The translations under genes and the position numbers were made by a program. The notes under the pieces are model-generated. The model was not told the DNA's origin. It worked only from the letters and a program-made list of their open reading frames with translations, and ran no database searches. A DNA stretch of 64,000 nucleotides from positions 1-64,000 of the forward strand of contig CALOBG010000125.1 of assembly GCA_942490995.1 (NCBI GenBank), given 5' to 3'. The stretch comes from UBA981 sp942490995. GTDB lineage: Bacteria; Pseudomonadota; Gammaproteobacteria; Ga0077536. Shown here in pieces: positions 18,186 to 27,471 of the stretch; positions within the stretch are counted from its first letter, which is position 1, and the number at the start of each line of letters is the position of its first letter.

Positions 18186-21100
18186 ATGAATGATGACCGC
18201 TCGCGCGCTTCGAAAATCCACAGGCGGTTACCGGCAAGCGAATTATTCAGACCGCGAACTCTGGCTCGATCGATCCGTCTGGTATGCGCCGGCTCGAGCC
18301 TCTTACTTGGCGGCTTGGCAGCGGCAGCGCCGAACGGTGGGGTCGTCGTTGGTGGTAGCGGTAGTATCTCAAATCCGAATGTGGCGACAACTGTCATCAC
18401 TCAGAACTCGCAACGTCTGGCCCTCGATTGGCAGTCCTTCGACATCGGCGCGGCCGAGACCGTGCGTTTCGAGCAGCCTGCGGCGACCGCCACTGCCCTC
18501 AACCGCATCCTTGGCCAGTCGGCAACCGCAATTTTTGGCCGCCTGGAAGCCAATGGACGGGTGGTTCTGGCCAACCCCAATGGCGTTCTGTTTGGTCGTG
18601 GCGCAGAGGTGCACGTCAATAGCATCGTTGCCGCCGGCCTCGCCGCGGACGTGGGCAGCTTCATGGCCGGAACGCTCCAATTGCAGGCGCTCGCTGGTAG
18701 TGTCGGTACGGTGGTCAATTACGGCTCGATCGAGGCAGCAACAGGTGGCGACGTGGTGCTCGCCGGGCGTGCTGTAGCCAACCACGGTTTGATTGTTGCG
18801 CAACGCGGCCAGGGGACACTGGCGGCGGGTGATCTGGCCACCGTTGATTTTGACGGAGACGGTCTGCTTCAATTCGCTATAGACGAAGCTGTAGACGAGA
18901 ACCTTTCGGCCAGTGCGGCAGCGCTCGTTAATGACGGCGTCATCGAGGCCGATGGCGGCCAGGTCGTTATGACCGCCCATGCGGCGCGTGATGTCTTCTC
19001 GCGCATCGTCGTCAATAACGGCACCGTGACCGCAGGTCGGATCGACAACGCTGGCGGCGTGATCCGGCTCGTCGCGATAGGCGACGGCGGCACGGCGGAG
19101 AACACTGGCGTGCTCGATGCGTCGTCGCACGGTGCCGAGGATGGCGGCGCGATTTTCGTCGCCGCGGAAATGATCGACAACAGCGGCGCAGTGCACGCGG
19201 ACGCCGAGCTCGGTGATGGCGGTTTGGTCCGTCTCGAATCGAGCGACACCACACTGCATCACGGCACCACAACGGCAGCCAGCGCAGGCGCCCACGGCGG
19301 CTCCGTGATGTTGTTGGGCAACCGGGTCGGGCTGACCGGCGCGGCCGCCGTGGATGTTTCGGGGTCGAGTGGTGGCGGTGAGGCGCTCATCGGCGGCGAT
19401 TTCCAGGGCAAGAATCCCGCCATCACCAATGCCCAGGAAACCTATATCGGTCGGGACGTCGCCATCCGCGCCAACGCCGGCCAGGTGGGCGATGGCGGCA
19501 AGGTTATTGTCTGGGCCGACGGCGCGACCCGCTACCACGGTGATATTTCGGCCACAGGCGGAAGTGAAGCGGGCGACGGCGGTAACGTTGAGGTATCGGG
19601 CAAGCAGAACCTGGCTTTTGATGGAACGGTTGATGCGTCGGCGCCGCACGGTGCAAACGGACAACTGCTGCTCGATCCGGACGATCTGTACATCCGGGAC
19701 ACCGGCGCAGGGGCGCCGGGTGTGGCACCTATGGCGCCGGAACTCACCATGAATCCGTTCGACGCGATACCCACGATGGACGAATTTTTCGTCGAACGCG
19801 GCACGATCGAAGCCATTGCCGCGGGGACGATGCTGACATTTAGCGCAGCCAACGACATCATTTTCGACATCGCCGGCATGGGCCTCACTCTCCAGCAGAA
19901 CGGTACTGATACCGTTACGTTTACCGCCGGCAACGACATCCTGATGAACGGCGAGGATCTGACCTCCATGGGTGCCCCCATCACCCTGAATGCGGTCAAT
20001 AACATCACCGATATTGGCACGATTAACCTCGCGGGGGGCACACTGATCGTCAATGTGGGTAATGCCGCGACGCAGAACATTGGGGATATGATTATCAATG
20101 GGACGAGCCTGACTAAGCAGGGTGTGGGCACACTGACGCTGTTAGCCGGGAACACCTATATCGGCGCGACGGCTATCGACGGCGGCGTGTTGCGTGTGAG
20201 CGCTGACAGCGGCTTGGGTGTGGCCCCAGTCATGGCAGCGCCGGGGCATCTTACGTTCAACGGCGGCACGCTGGAGGCGACATCAACGTTCACCCTGAAC
20301 GCAAACCGCGGGGTGCAACTCACCGGCGCGGGTACGTTTGATGTTGATGGTATGACCACGTTGACCTACAACGGTGATGTAGCTGGCGGCGGGCCGCTGA
20401 CCAAAACGGACGCGGGCACCTTGGTTCTGGGCGGAATGAACAACTATCCCGGCGCAACGGCTATCGAGGGCGGCACGTTGCAGTTGGGTTCCGGGACAGC
20501 GATTGGTGACTCGAGCGCGGTGACGCTGAATAACAACGCGATGCTGGATTTGAACGGGAACAACGAGACGGTGGGCTCGATTGAGAGCACCTTGGGTACG
20601 ATGTCAATTTTGCTGGGGGGCAATACACTGACCGTGGGCGGTAACAATACCGATACGACTTATCGCGGCAACATCGTTGGGATGCTGGGGGGATTGACGA
20701 AGACCGGCAGCGGGGTTCTGACTCTGGCATCGGCGACGGACTATATGGGCATGACGCGCGTGAACAACGGTACGCTAAAGCTCGGCAATGTCGCTTCGGT
20801 CAGTGACACAGTGGTCATGGATAAGATTCTCGGAGCGACGGCGACGCTTGATTTGAATGATTTAACAGTGACATTGGTTTCGCTGACGGTGGGCGCAGAT
20901 ACGACAGGCACAGCACGGGTGCTGAACAACGGTGCGGGAACAGCAACGTTGCAGCTCGATACGAACGCAGCGGGATTCACATGGGCCGGCGACCTGCAAG
21001 ACGGCACCGGCTCGCTGGCATTGACTAAACAGAACGCGAACACCTTGACCCTGTCGGGCGTGAACACCTATTCCGGCGCGACGGCTATCGACGGCGGCAC

Positions 21101-23993
21101 GTTGCGCTCGGGTTCCGGGACAGCGATTGGTGACTCGAGCGCGGTGACGCTGAATAACAACGCGGTGCTGGATTTGAACGGGAACAACGAGACGGTGGGC
21201 TCGATTGCAAGCGCCTCGGCCATGACCTCGATTGCGCTGGGGGCCGGGACACTGACTGCGGGTGGGAACAACGGCAGCACGAGTTTTGCGGGCAACATCA
21301 CCGGAGAAGGGGGATTGACGAAGGCCGGCACGGGGGGTCTGACTCTGAGCGGTTCGAACACCTATTCCGGCGCGACGGCTATCGACGGCGGCACGTTGCG
21401 CTCGGGTTCCGGGACAGCGATTGGTGACTCGAGCGCGGTGACGCTGAATAACAACGCGGTGCTGGATTTGAACGGGAACAACGAGACGGTGGGCTCGATT
21501 GCAAGCGCCTCGGCCATGACCTCGATTGCGCTGGGGGCCGGGACACTGACTGCGGGTGGGAACAACGGCAGCACGAGTTTTGCGGGCAACATCACCGGAA
21601 CAGGGGGATTGACGAAGGCCGGCACGGGGGGTCTGACTCTGAGCGGTTCGAACACCTATTCCGGCGCGACGGCTATCGACGGCGGCACGTTGCGCTCGGG
21701 TTCCGGGACAGCGATTGGTGACTCGAGCGCGGTGACGCTGAATAACAACGCGGTGCTGGATTTGAACGGGAACAACGAGACGGTGGGCTCGATTGCAAGC
21801 GCCTCGGCCATGACCTCGATTGCGCTGGGGGCCGGGACACTGACTGCGGGTGGGAACAACGGCAGCACGAGTTTTGTGGGCAACATCACCGGAACAGGGG
21901 GATTGACGAAGGCCGGCACGGGGGGTCTGACTCTGAGCGGTTCGAACACCTATTCCGGCGCGACGGCTATCGACGGCGGCACGTTGCGCTCGGGTTCCGG
22001 GACAGCGATTGGTGACTCGAGCGCGGTGACGCTGAATAACAACGCGGTGCTGGATTTGAACGGGAACAACGAGACGGTGGGCTCGATTGCAAGCGCCTCG
22101 GCCATGACCTCGATTGCGCTGGGGGCCGGGACACTGACTGCGGGTGGGAACAACGGCAGCACGAGTTTTGTGGGCAACATCACCGGAACAGGGGGATTGA
22201 CGAAGGCCGGCACGGGGGGTCTGACTCTGAGCGGTTCGAACACCTATTCCGGCGCAACGACAGTCTCGACAGGCACGTTAACGGTATCAAACGCGAGCGC
22301 GCTCGGTACACCAACGACAGGTACGACGGTGGCGTCCGGTGCTACGCTCAGCGTCAACAACGTCAACATTGGAACCGAAGCGCTGACGCTCAATGGCGGC
22401 ACGCTGGCGGGCACGGGCGCAGAGGCGGTAACTGGTGGTGAAATCACACTGACCGCCAACAGTGTGGTGAGCAGTGCCGGTACCCTGACGTTAAATGGCG
22501 TGGTGTCCGGCGGCTTCGGTCTCGAAAAAACGGACACCGGTACGTTGGTGCTTGGGGCGGCGAACAGTTACTTCGGTCCGACAACTGTCTCTGACGGCAT
22601 ACTGAACCTAGGAATTAGTGACGCCCTTAATGGTTCGAGCGCCTTGATTATCAATGGCAGCACCGTCGATCTCAATGGCACGAGCAACCAAGTCGCCGCA
22701 TTGACAGGAACTCCTGGAAGTATCTTGAGGAACGGTGTAGACGCGACCAGCACGCTTATAGTTAACGTGGCGAGCGCATACAACGGGGCGCTCGAAGGGA
22801 ATATCATCTTCGATTACTCAAACGCCAGCGGTACCCTCGTGCTGAGTGAGCTTGGCGTGACGCTCGCGGATAAAACACTCACGTTGGGGGCCGCTGGCGG
22901 TACAACTCTTCGTCTCGCTGAAGCGAACCAGGGCCAGATCGGTAGCACGTTTTTCACGGGCTTGGACCGCATTGTTTTGAGTGCCAATGACGATATCATC
23001 CAGTCCAGCGCCACCTTCACCGGAACCATCGAGGTCCACGGTGACGCGCTATGGTTGTATTCGAACAACGTCGCACTAGCCAGCAATATTACCGGCGGCA
23101 GCACACTATCAATTTTGCCGCTCGGAGCGGTTACGGGGATACTGCCCGGCCTGCCCCTGAATAATACGGCGGTGATTAACACCAGTGACATCGCCGGACT
23201 CAATGCAACACATGCGGCGTTCAACGGACCGCTAGCCATCGGCACCTGGATCGAGAGTGGTGGCAACACCGCCATCACTCAGGCGAGCCTTCGAGATACC
23301 TTCGGCGGCGTGGTTAATACGCTGAATGTCGACAGCAACCTGGTGCACGGCCATGACCTGCTGCTGGTCGGCAAGAAAATCAATTTTGCCCGCGGCAGCA
23401 GTGTTGATATCGGGTCCTCCGCGTTGCTGGCCTTGGCTACTGGCGACGTAATATCCGCTGAGCCGGGGGTATCGCTGGCAGCGGGGACGGCATTCCTCGC
23501 GACACGAGAACGTATCGAAGGCGCAGGTAACATCACGCTTGGGCGAGGTATCGCAGAAGCCGGCTTTCTGGAAGCAAGCGCAGTGTCCTCGTTGCTGGAA
23601 TTCGCCGCCGGGTCTGGCACGCCTAGAACGCTATCTCAAGGGGAGGTTCTACAGCGTGTTCCACATTTGCTGAGCTTCTTCGTGTCATCGACCGCGCGCG
23701 ACGCCGCTGCCGCCATCACTTCATTCAATTCCGGCGGACAATCGTCCCAGAACGCGGCTCTGCAGTTGACCCGTGCAGATACGATTGTGTTCGAAAGCGG
23801 CAGTTTAATTGAAGGCGTTTCATTAGTGGGTAAACTCGGCACGGGGATTGCGCTGCCACTGGAGCAATGCGAAGACCCGACCGACTGTGCGCCGGCGACT
23901 GCCTGGACCCCTGGCTACCGCGATCTGTACGTTGGCCGAGCATTGGAGTCGGCGCTCGGGGATCCGCCCTATCTCATGCAGCGATTCTGGTGA
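18186..23993 (+). CDS. TpsA exoprotein with haemagglutinin-type TPS domain and beta-strand repeats
   Basis: A protein of 1935 residues. It starts with a long signal peptide (about 48 residues, ending LGGLAAAA), then the TPS secretion domain, with LDWQSFDIGA and LANPNGVLFGRGA, the region recognised by TpsB. From about residue 600 it is built of autotransporter-associated beta-strand repeats (TKxGxGxLTLSGxNTYSGATxIDGG), including four almost identical 98-residue units. The mature protein appears to contain only two cysteines, CEDPTDC at 1895-1901, 35 residues from the end. A similar terminal pair in Haemophilus HMW1 tethers the adhesin to its transporter. A surface fibre or adhesin is the likely role; the ligand is unknown. 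The ribosome site is weak. Confidence 0.9.
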   Translation: MNDDRSRASKIHRRLPASELFRPRTLARSIRLVCAGSSLLLGGLAAAAPNGGVVVGGSGSISNPNVATTVITQNSQRLALDWQSFDIGAAETVRFEQPAATATALNRILGQSATAIFGRLEANGRVVLANPNGVLFGRGAEVHVNSIVAAGLAADVGSFMAGTLQLQALAGSVGTVVNYGSIEAATGGDVVLAGRAVANHGLIVAQRGQGTLAAGDLATVDFDGDGLLQFAIDEAVDENLSASAAALVNDGVIEADGGQVVMTAHAARDVFSRIVVNNGTVTAGRIDNAGGVIRLVAIGDGGTAENTGVLDASSHGAEDGGAIFVAAEMIDNSGAVHADAELGDGGLVRLESSDTTLHHGTTTAASAGAHGGSVMLLGNRVGLTGAAAVDVSGSSGGGEALIGGDFQGKNPAITNAQETYIGRDVAIRANAGQVGDGGKVIVWADGATRYHGDISATGGSEAGDGGNVEVSGKQNLAFDGTVDASAPHGANGQLLLDPDDLYIRDTGAGAPGVAPMAPELTMNPFDAIPTMDEFFVERGTIEAIAAGTMLTFSAANDIIFDIAGMGLTLQQNGTDTVTFTAGNDILMNGEDLTSMGAPITLNAVNNITDIGTINLAGGTLIVNVGNAATQNIGDMIINGTSLTKQGVGTLTLLAGNTYIGATAIDGGVLRVSADSGLGVAPVMAAPGHLTFNGGTLEATSTFTLNANRGVQLTGAGTFDVDGMTTLTYNGDVAGGGPLTKTDAGTLVLGGMNNYPGATAIEGGTLQLGSGTAIGDSSAVTLNNNAMLDLNGNNETVGSIESTLGTMSILLGGNTLTVGGNNTDTTYRGNIVGMLGGLTKTGSGVLTLASATDYMGMTRVNNGTLKLGNVASVSDTVVMDKILGATATLDLNDLTVTLVSLTVGADTTGTARVLNNGAGTATLQLDTNAAGFTWAGDLQDGTGSLALTKQNANTLTLSGVNTYSGATAIDGGTLRSGSGTAIGDSSAVTLNNNAVLDLNGNNETVGSIASASAMTSIALGAGTLTAGGNNGSTSFAGNITGEGGLTKAGTGGLTLSGSNTYSGATAIDGGTLRSGSGTAIGDSSAVTLNNNAVLDLNGNNETVGSIASASAMTSIALGAGTLTAGGNNGSTSFAGNITGTGGLTKAGTGGLTLSGSNTYSGATAIDGGTLRSGSGTAIGDSSAVTLNNNAVLDLNGNNETVGSIASASAMTSIALGAGTLTAGGNNGSTSFVGNITGTGGLTKAGTGGLTLSGSNTYSGATAIDGGTLRSGSGTAIGDSSAVTLNNNAVLDLNGNNETVGSIASASAMTSIALGAGTLTAGGNNGSTSFVGNITGTGGLTKAGTGGLTLSGSNTYSGATTVSTGTLTVSNASALGTPTTGTTVASGATLSVNNVNIGTEALTLNGGTLAGTGAEAVTGGEITLTANSVVSSAGTLTLNGVVSGGFGLEKTDTGTLVLGAANSYFGPTTVSDGILNLGISDALNGSSALIINGSTVDLNGTSNQVAALTGTPGSILRNGVDATSTLIVNVASAYNGALEGNIIFDYSNASGTLVLSELGVTLADKTLTLGAAGGTTLRLAEANQGQIGSTFFTGLDRIVLSANDDIIQSSATFTGTIEVHGDALWLYSNNVALASNITGGSTLSILPLGAVTGILPGLPLNNTAVINTSDIAGLNATHAAFNGPLAIGTWIESGGNTAITQASLRDTFGGVVNTLNVDSNLVHGHDLLLVGKKINFARGSSVDIGSSALLALATGDVISAEPGVSLAAGTAFLATRERIEGAGNITLGRGIAEAGFLEASAVSSLLEFAAGSGTPRTLSQGEVLQRVPHLLSFFVSSTARDAAAAITSFNSGGQSSQNAALQLTRADTIVFESGSLIEGVSLVGKLGTGIALPLEQCEDPTDCAPATAWTPGYRDLYVGRALESALGDPPYLMQRFW
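21068..22243 (+). repeat. Four tandem 294-bp repeats inside tpsA
   Basis: Units begin at 21068, 21362, 21656 and 21950, each 294 bp (98 codons), beginning TATTCCGGCGCGACGGCTAT. They differ at very few bases: unit 1 encodes ITGEGG where the others have ITGTGG, and units 3-4 have SFVGN where units 1-2 have SFAGN. More diverged copies lie upstream (about 20450-21060). Such near-identity implies recent expansion or gene conversion, and copy number may vary between strains. Confidence 0.95.
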
Positions 23994-24046
23994 CGTTCTC
24001 AAGGCTGATTATGTGCGCCGCCCTATGGTCTTGTTAACTGTGACCT

Positions 24047-25570
24047 ATGCCCCTGAAGATCAAAGTGATCAGAAGCGCGGATCCGGATTTGCACATTGGC
24101 AAGACCTGGGAGATCGGCGGCGAACCGCTGTCATTCGGGCGTGGCGCGGATAACGATATCAAGCTCACGGACCCGGAGCGGAGTATCTCCCGGCACCATG
24201 CAACGCTAGCGCCCGAGTCCGGGGGCTACCGACTGCTCGACTTCAGCAGTAACGGCACCTTTGTCAACGGTGCCGTGATTGGCGGCGGTAAATCGGTGCC
24301 GCTCGGAGATCGCGATCAATTCGATGTGGGTCCGTATGGCTTTGAGGTTGAATTAGATACGGATGACATCAGCCTGCGCGGTCTCGACCTCAGCGCGAAC
24401 CAGTACGGAGGGGACGCGCGCGGGCGCCGGGAGTTCGACAGTCTGATGCCAGCACACGCCGCGTCGCAGCCGGGCGTCGCACCACTTTCCGAAAATGATC
24501 CGCTGGATTTTTCACCGCCGGGCGCCAAGCGTCCGGGACCCGAGCTGCTTGGTGGTGACGTTTTCGACGGCGGCAGCGGTGCTGCTGCGGCCGACGCCCC
24601 CCGCGGCCAGGTGGTAACTCAGCCGCATCCTGACCGCGGTATCGGTGAGGCGATGAAATTGCCGGTGCGGGATACGCCGGCACAGCCACATCAGACAACG
24701 GCGCCGGAAATCCCTTCCGATTTCTCGCTCACCGAATGGCCCGCCGCCGATGGCCCGGTGGTGGCACCCGAACCGCCGACGCCCGCGGCCGTGCGTGCGA
24801 GCCAACCGATTCCGGATGAGGAATTCGAACCTCCGCCCCCACCTTCGCCGCCCCTGCGACCGCGGCTCGCGCGCGAGCCGGCACCGCTAGCATCGCATGC
24901 ACAATCGGCCGAGTCGCCGCGCCCATCAGCGGCAGGCGCTGACGACGTCGCCGCGCTACTCGTCTTTTTGCGCGGCGCTGGACTGTCTCCGGATAATGCT
25001 ACTCTCGGCGAAACGCCACTTGAGCAACTGGAGCGTGCAGGACAGATTTTTCGCGGCGTGATCGAAGGTGTGCTAGACCTGTTACGCACGCGAAACGAGA
25101 CCAAAAACGCCCTGCGCATGAGCCGGACGTTGATCGCCGACAGCGGCAATAATCCGCTTAAGTTAGCACCCAATGTGGACGAGGCTCTGGTGCAGCTGCT
25201 GGGTGGGCCGCGGCCCGGCTATCTCACCGCCGAGGACGCGGTGCGCGAGGCGTTCGACGATCAACGCAACCACGAGGTGGCGTTCCTCGCAGGTATTCGC
25301 GAGGCGTTTCCTGCGTTGATCGAATACCTCGATCCGCAGGCCTTCGCTCGCGGACGCGGACAGGCCACGGAGGCTAGTGTGTTCCGTGGTGGCCCGCTGG
25401 TGCGGTCGCGCGCGTGGCAGGAATACGTGGCCTGGTTCGATTCCGAGGTCGCACGTTTAGACGATGGATTGCCACCGGTATGGCGTGAGCGGCTGGTGGA
25501 CGTTTATGAGCGGGTCACGGCCACGGCCAGACACCGCAACCAGAGACCCAACCGGCGCGACCGCCGTTGA
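24047..25570 (+). CDS. tagH: T6SS FHA-domain protein (Fha/TagH)
   Basis: A protein of 507 residues. The N-terminal ~105 residues form an FHA domain with the phosphothreonine-binding residues in SFGRGADNDIKL, SISRHHATL and SSNGTFVNG. A proline/alanine-rich linker follows (about 110-300), then the C-terminal domain typical of TagH (about 305-490: DVAALLVFLRGAGL, LDLLRTRNETKNALRMS, AFPALIEYLDP). Fha proteins are phosphorylated by PpkA and then promote T6SS assembly. It is the first gene of the T6SS operon proper; the start lies 53 bp after tpsA, so read-through from the TPS genes is possible. Confidence 0.92.
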   Translation: MPLKIKVIRSADPDLHIGKTWEIGGEPLSFGRGADNDIKLTDPERSISRHHATLAPESGGYRLLDFSSNGTFVNGAVIGGGKSVPLGDRDQFDVGPYGFEVELDTDDISLRGLDLSANQYGGDARGRREFDSLMPAHAASQPGVAPLSENDPLDFSPPGAKRPGPELLGGDVFDGGSGAAAADAPRGQVVTQPHPDRGIGEAMKLPVRDTPAQPHQTTAPEIPSDFSLTEWPAADGPVVAPEPPTPAAVRASQPIPDEEFEPPPPPSPPLRPRLAREPAPLASHAQSAESPRPSAAGADDVAALLVFLRGAGLSPDNATLGETPLEQLERAGQIFRGVIEGVLDLLRTRNETKNALRMSRTLIADSGNNPLKLAPNVDEALVQLLGGPRPGYLTAEDAVREAFDDQRNHEVAFLAGIREAFPALIEYLDPQAFARGRGQATEASVFRGGPLVRSRAWQEYVAWFDSEVARLDDGLPPVWRERLVDVYERVTATARHRNQRPNRRDRR

Positions 25571-25598
25571 AGCAAACCGAATGACGAGAGGGCAGGTC

Positions 25599-26147
25599 AT
25601 GACGATGAGAACACTGGTCGTGGGTCTTGTTGCGGTTGCCACCCTTGGCCTGATGACGGCATGCGGTGGCAATCTACCGCCCAAGATTGAAATTCCGACC
25701 GACCAGATCCAGCTCAGCGGGCAGCTCACCGCCAGTGTCGACGTGAACCCTGATCCCGACGGGCTCCCGGCGCCGGTGCTGGTACGACTTTACGAACTCA
25801 CCTCGGATGATGTATTCAACCGCACGGACTTCTTTTCCCTGTTCGACCAAGAGCAAGCCGTGCTCGGCGGTAACTTGCTGCGTGCTCGCGAGTTCCAGCT
25901 CGTTCCAGGGCAGATCGTCGACATCTCCGGACAGGTCGATCCGCGCACGCAGTTCCTTGGGATCATCGCCGCAGTGCGCGATATCTACGCCACACGGTGG
26001 CGGGCAACGGCACCTCTTCCGGCCAAGACAGTGCGGCCGTCGGAACCTCACCGCATTGTCGCCGAGCTCGCTGTCACCCGGTACGGCGTGACCATAACCC
26101 TCAGCGTCGCCGGGGCCAGCATGCAAGCTTCCAATGTCGCACGCTAG
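25599..26147 (+). CDS. tssJ: T6SS lipoprotein TssJ
   Basis: A lipoprotein of 182 residues, anchored in the outer membrane, that binds the periplasmic part of TssM and docks the membrane complex. The signal peptide ends in the lipobox LMTAC, then GGNLPPKI; the mature part has the TssJ pattern VRLYELTS, FNRTDFFSLF and LLRAREFQLVPGQ. Starts at 25581, 25599 and 25605 are possible; I chose 25599 because the GAGAGG at 25585-25590 is well spaced. The frame is open back to 25464 inside tagH, which is not meaningful. Its end overlaps tssK by 14 bp. Confidence 0.9.
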   Translation: MTMRTLVVGLVAVATLGLMTACGGNLPPKIEIPTDQIQLSGQLTASVDVNPDPDGLPAPVLVRLYELTSDDVFNRTDFFSLFDQEQAVLGGNLLRAREFQLVPGQIVDISGQVDPRTQFLGIIAAVRDIYATRWRATAPLPAKTVRPSEPHRIVAELAVTRYGVTITLSVAGASMQASNVAR

Positions 26148-27471
26148 CCGCCCCTTGTGGACGGAGGGTATGTTCCTCCGGCCGCAACATTTCCAGCAGC
26201 ACGACCGCTGGATCGAGCAACTGGTGGAGTCGCGAGCGAGTGCCCTACGCAATCATCCGTGGGGTTTCTCCGAGCTTGCGTTTGATCGCGAACTGCTCGC
26301 TCTTGGCAAGCTTTCTATACGATCGGCACGCGCCGTATTTCCCGACGGCGTTCCCGTCGACATCCCGGCGACCGACCACGCGCCGACGCCGTTGGACCTT
26401 GATGAAACGGTGCGCGACCAAATCGTCTACCTTTGCTTGCCAGCCCGTCGTGCCGGCGCGCAGGAGTACGGCCGCGACGCTGCGGCGGACACCATCACCC
26501 GTTATCGGCATTCCGAGATCGAGACCCGCGACAGCAGCGTCGAAAACGGCGAGGTGGCCGCGATCGAGATTGGCAAGCCCAGCCTGCGCCTGCTGCGCGC
26601 CAACGATCCGCGCGAGGATTTCGTCTGCCTGGGTGTGGTCCGGGTGCTCGAAGTGCGTGCCGACAAGACGGTGATCCTCGATGAAACGTATATCCCACCG
26701 GTGTTCGACTGCCACTCGAGCAATTACCTGCATGCCTTCATGGGCGAACTGCAGGGCATGCTTGCCCAGCGTGGCGATGCAGTAGCCGCTCGTGTCGCCG
26801 GTCAGAGCCGTGGTGCGGTCGCCGATGTCGCCGATTTCCTCATGCTGCTGTTGATCAACCGCTCCGAGCCCGTAGTCGCCCACCTCAACGCGATCCGCCA
26901 AGTCCACGCCGAGGATTTCTTCCGTCTTGCGCTATCTATTGCCGGTGAAGCCGCAGCATTTACCGCGGAAAACCGCCGACCGATCGACTTTCCGCCCTAC
27001 CGCCATGACGACCTGCAATCCTGCTTCGTTCCCCTGATCAACGAGCTTCGCCGCGCGTTCAGCTTCGTTCAGGAGCAGCGCGCGGTGGCGATCCCGTTGG
27101 AACTGAAAAAGTACGGCATTCGTGTCGGCCGCATCGCCGATCATTCGCTGTTTGGTGGCGCGAGCTTCGTGTTGATGGTGAGCGCAGCGATGTCGGTTGA
27201 TGACGTCCGGCGCGACTTTCCGCGCAAGTCCAAGCTGGGTTCGCCGGTGCACATTGCCGACATGGCGCGATTGGCTTTGCCGGGCATCGCCCTCGAAACA
27301 CTGGCGAGCTGCCCGCGCGAGATCCATTACCATGCCGGCTCGGTGTACTTTGAGCTCGATCCGCGCAGCGACCTATGGGATGGGATCAAGACCGCCGGAG
27401 CCATCGCGCTGCACGTTGGTGGTGAGTTCCCCGAGCTCAAGCTCGAATTATGGGCAATCAGGCACGGTTAA
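26134..27471 (+). CDS. tssK: T6SS baseplate protein TssK
   Basis: A protein of 445 residues beginning with the family's signature LWTEGMFLRPQHFQQHDRW. TssK trimers join the baseplate (TssEFG-VgrG) to the TssJLM membrane complex. Further recognisable blocks are HPWGFSEL, ETYIPPVFDC and the C-terminal VPIHYHAGSVYFEL-like segment (here REIHYHAGSVYFEL). The length is standard. The ATG lies inside the end of tssJ, and the stop overlaps the tssL start by one base, so these three genes are translated in close coupling. Confidence 0.95.
   Translation: MSHASRPLWTEGMFLRPQHFQQHDRWIEQLVESRASALRNHPWGFSELAFDRELLALGKLSIRSARAVFPDGVPVDIPATDHAPTPLDLDETVRDQIVYLCLPARRAGAQEYGRDAAADTITRYRHSEIETRDSSVENGEVAAIEIGKPSLRLLRANDPREDFVCLGVVRVLEVRADKTVILDETYIPPVFDCHSSNYLHAFMGELQGMLAQRGDAVAARVAGQSRGAVADVADFLMLLLINRSEPVVAHLNAIRQVHAEDFFRLALSIAGEAAAFTAENRRPIDFPPYRHDDLQSCFVPLINELRRAFSFVQEQRAVAIPLELKKYGIRVGRIADHSLFGGASFVLMVSAAMSVDDVRRDFPRKSKLGSPVHIADMARLALPGIALETLASCPREIHYHAGSVYFELDPRSDLWDGIKTAGAIALHVGGEFPELKLELWAIRHG

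Noticed and set aside
18369..19664. 431-codon minus-strand ORF opposite tpsA
   Set aside because: It lies opposite the clear TPS secretion domain and has no recognisable domain; GC-rich DNA gives long antisense frames.
21068..22243. Four 97-codon minus-strand ORFs, one per tpsA repeat
   Set aside because: They are shadows of the 294-bp repeat: identical because the repeat is, with no ribosome sites and no family.
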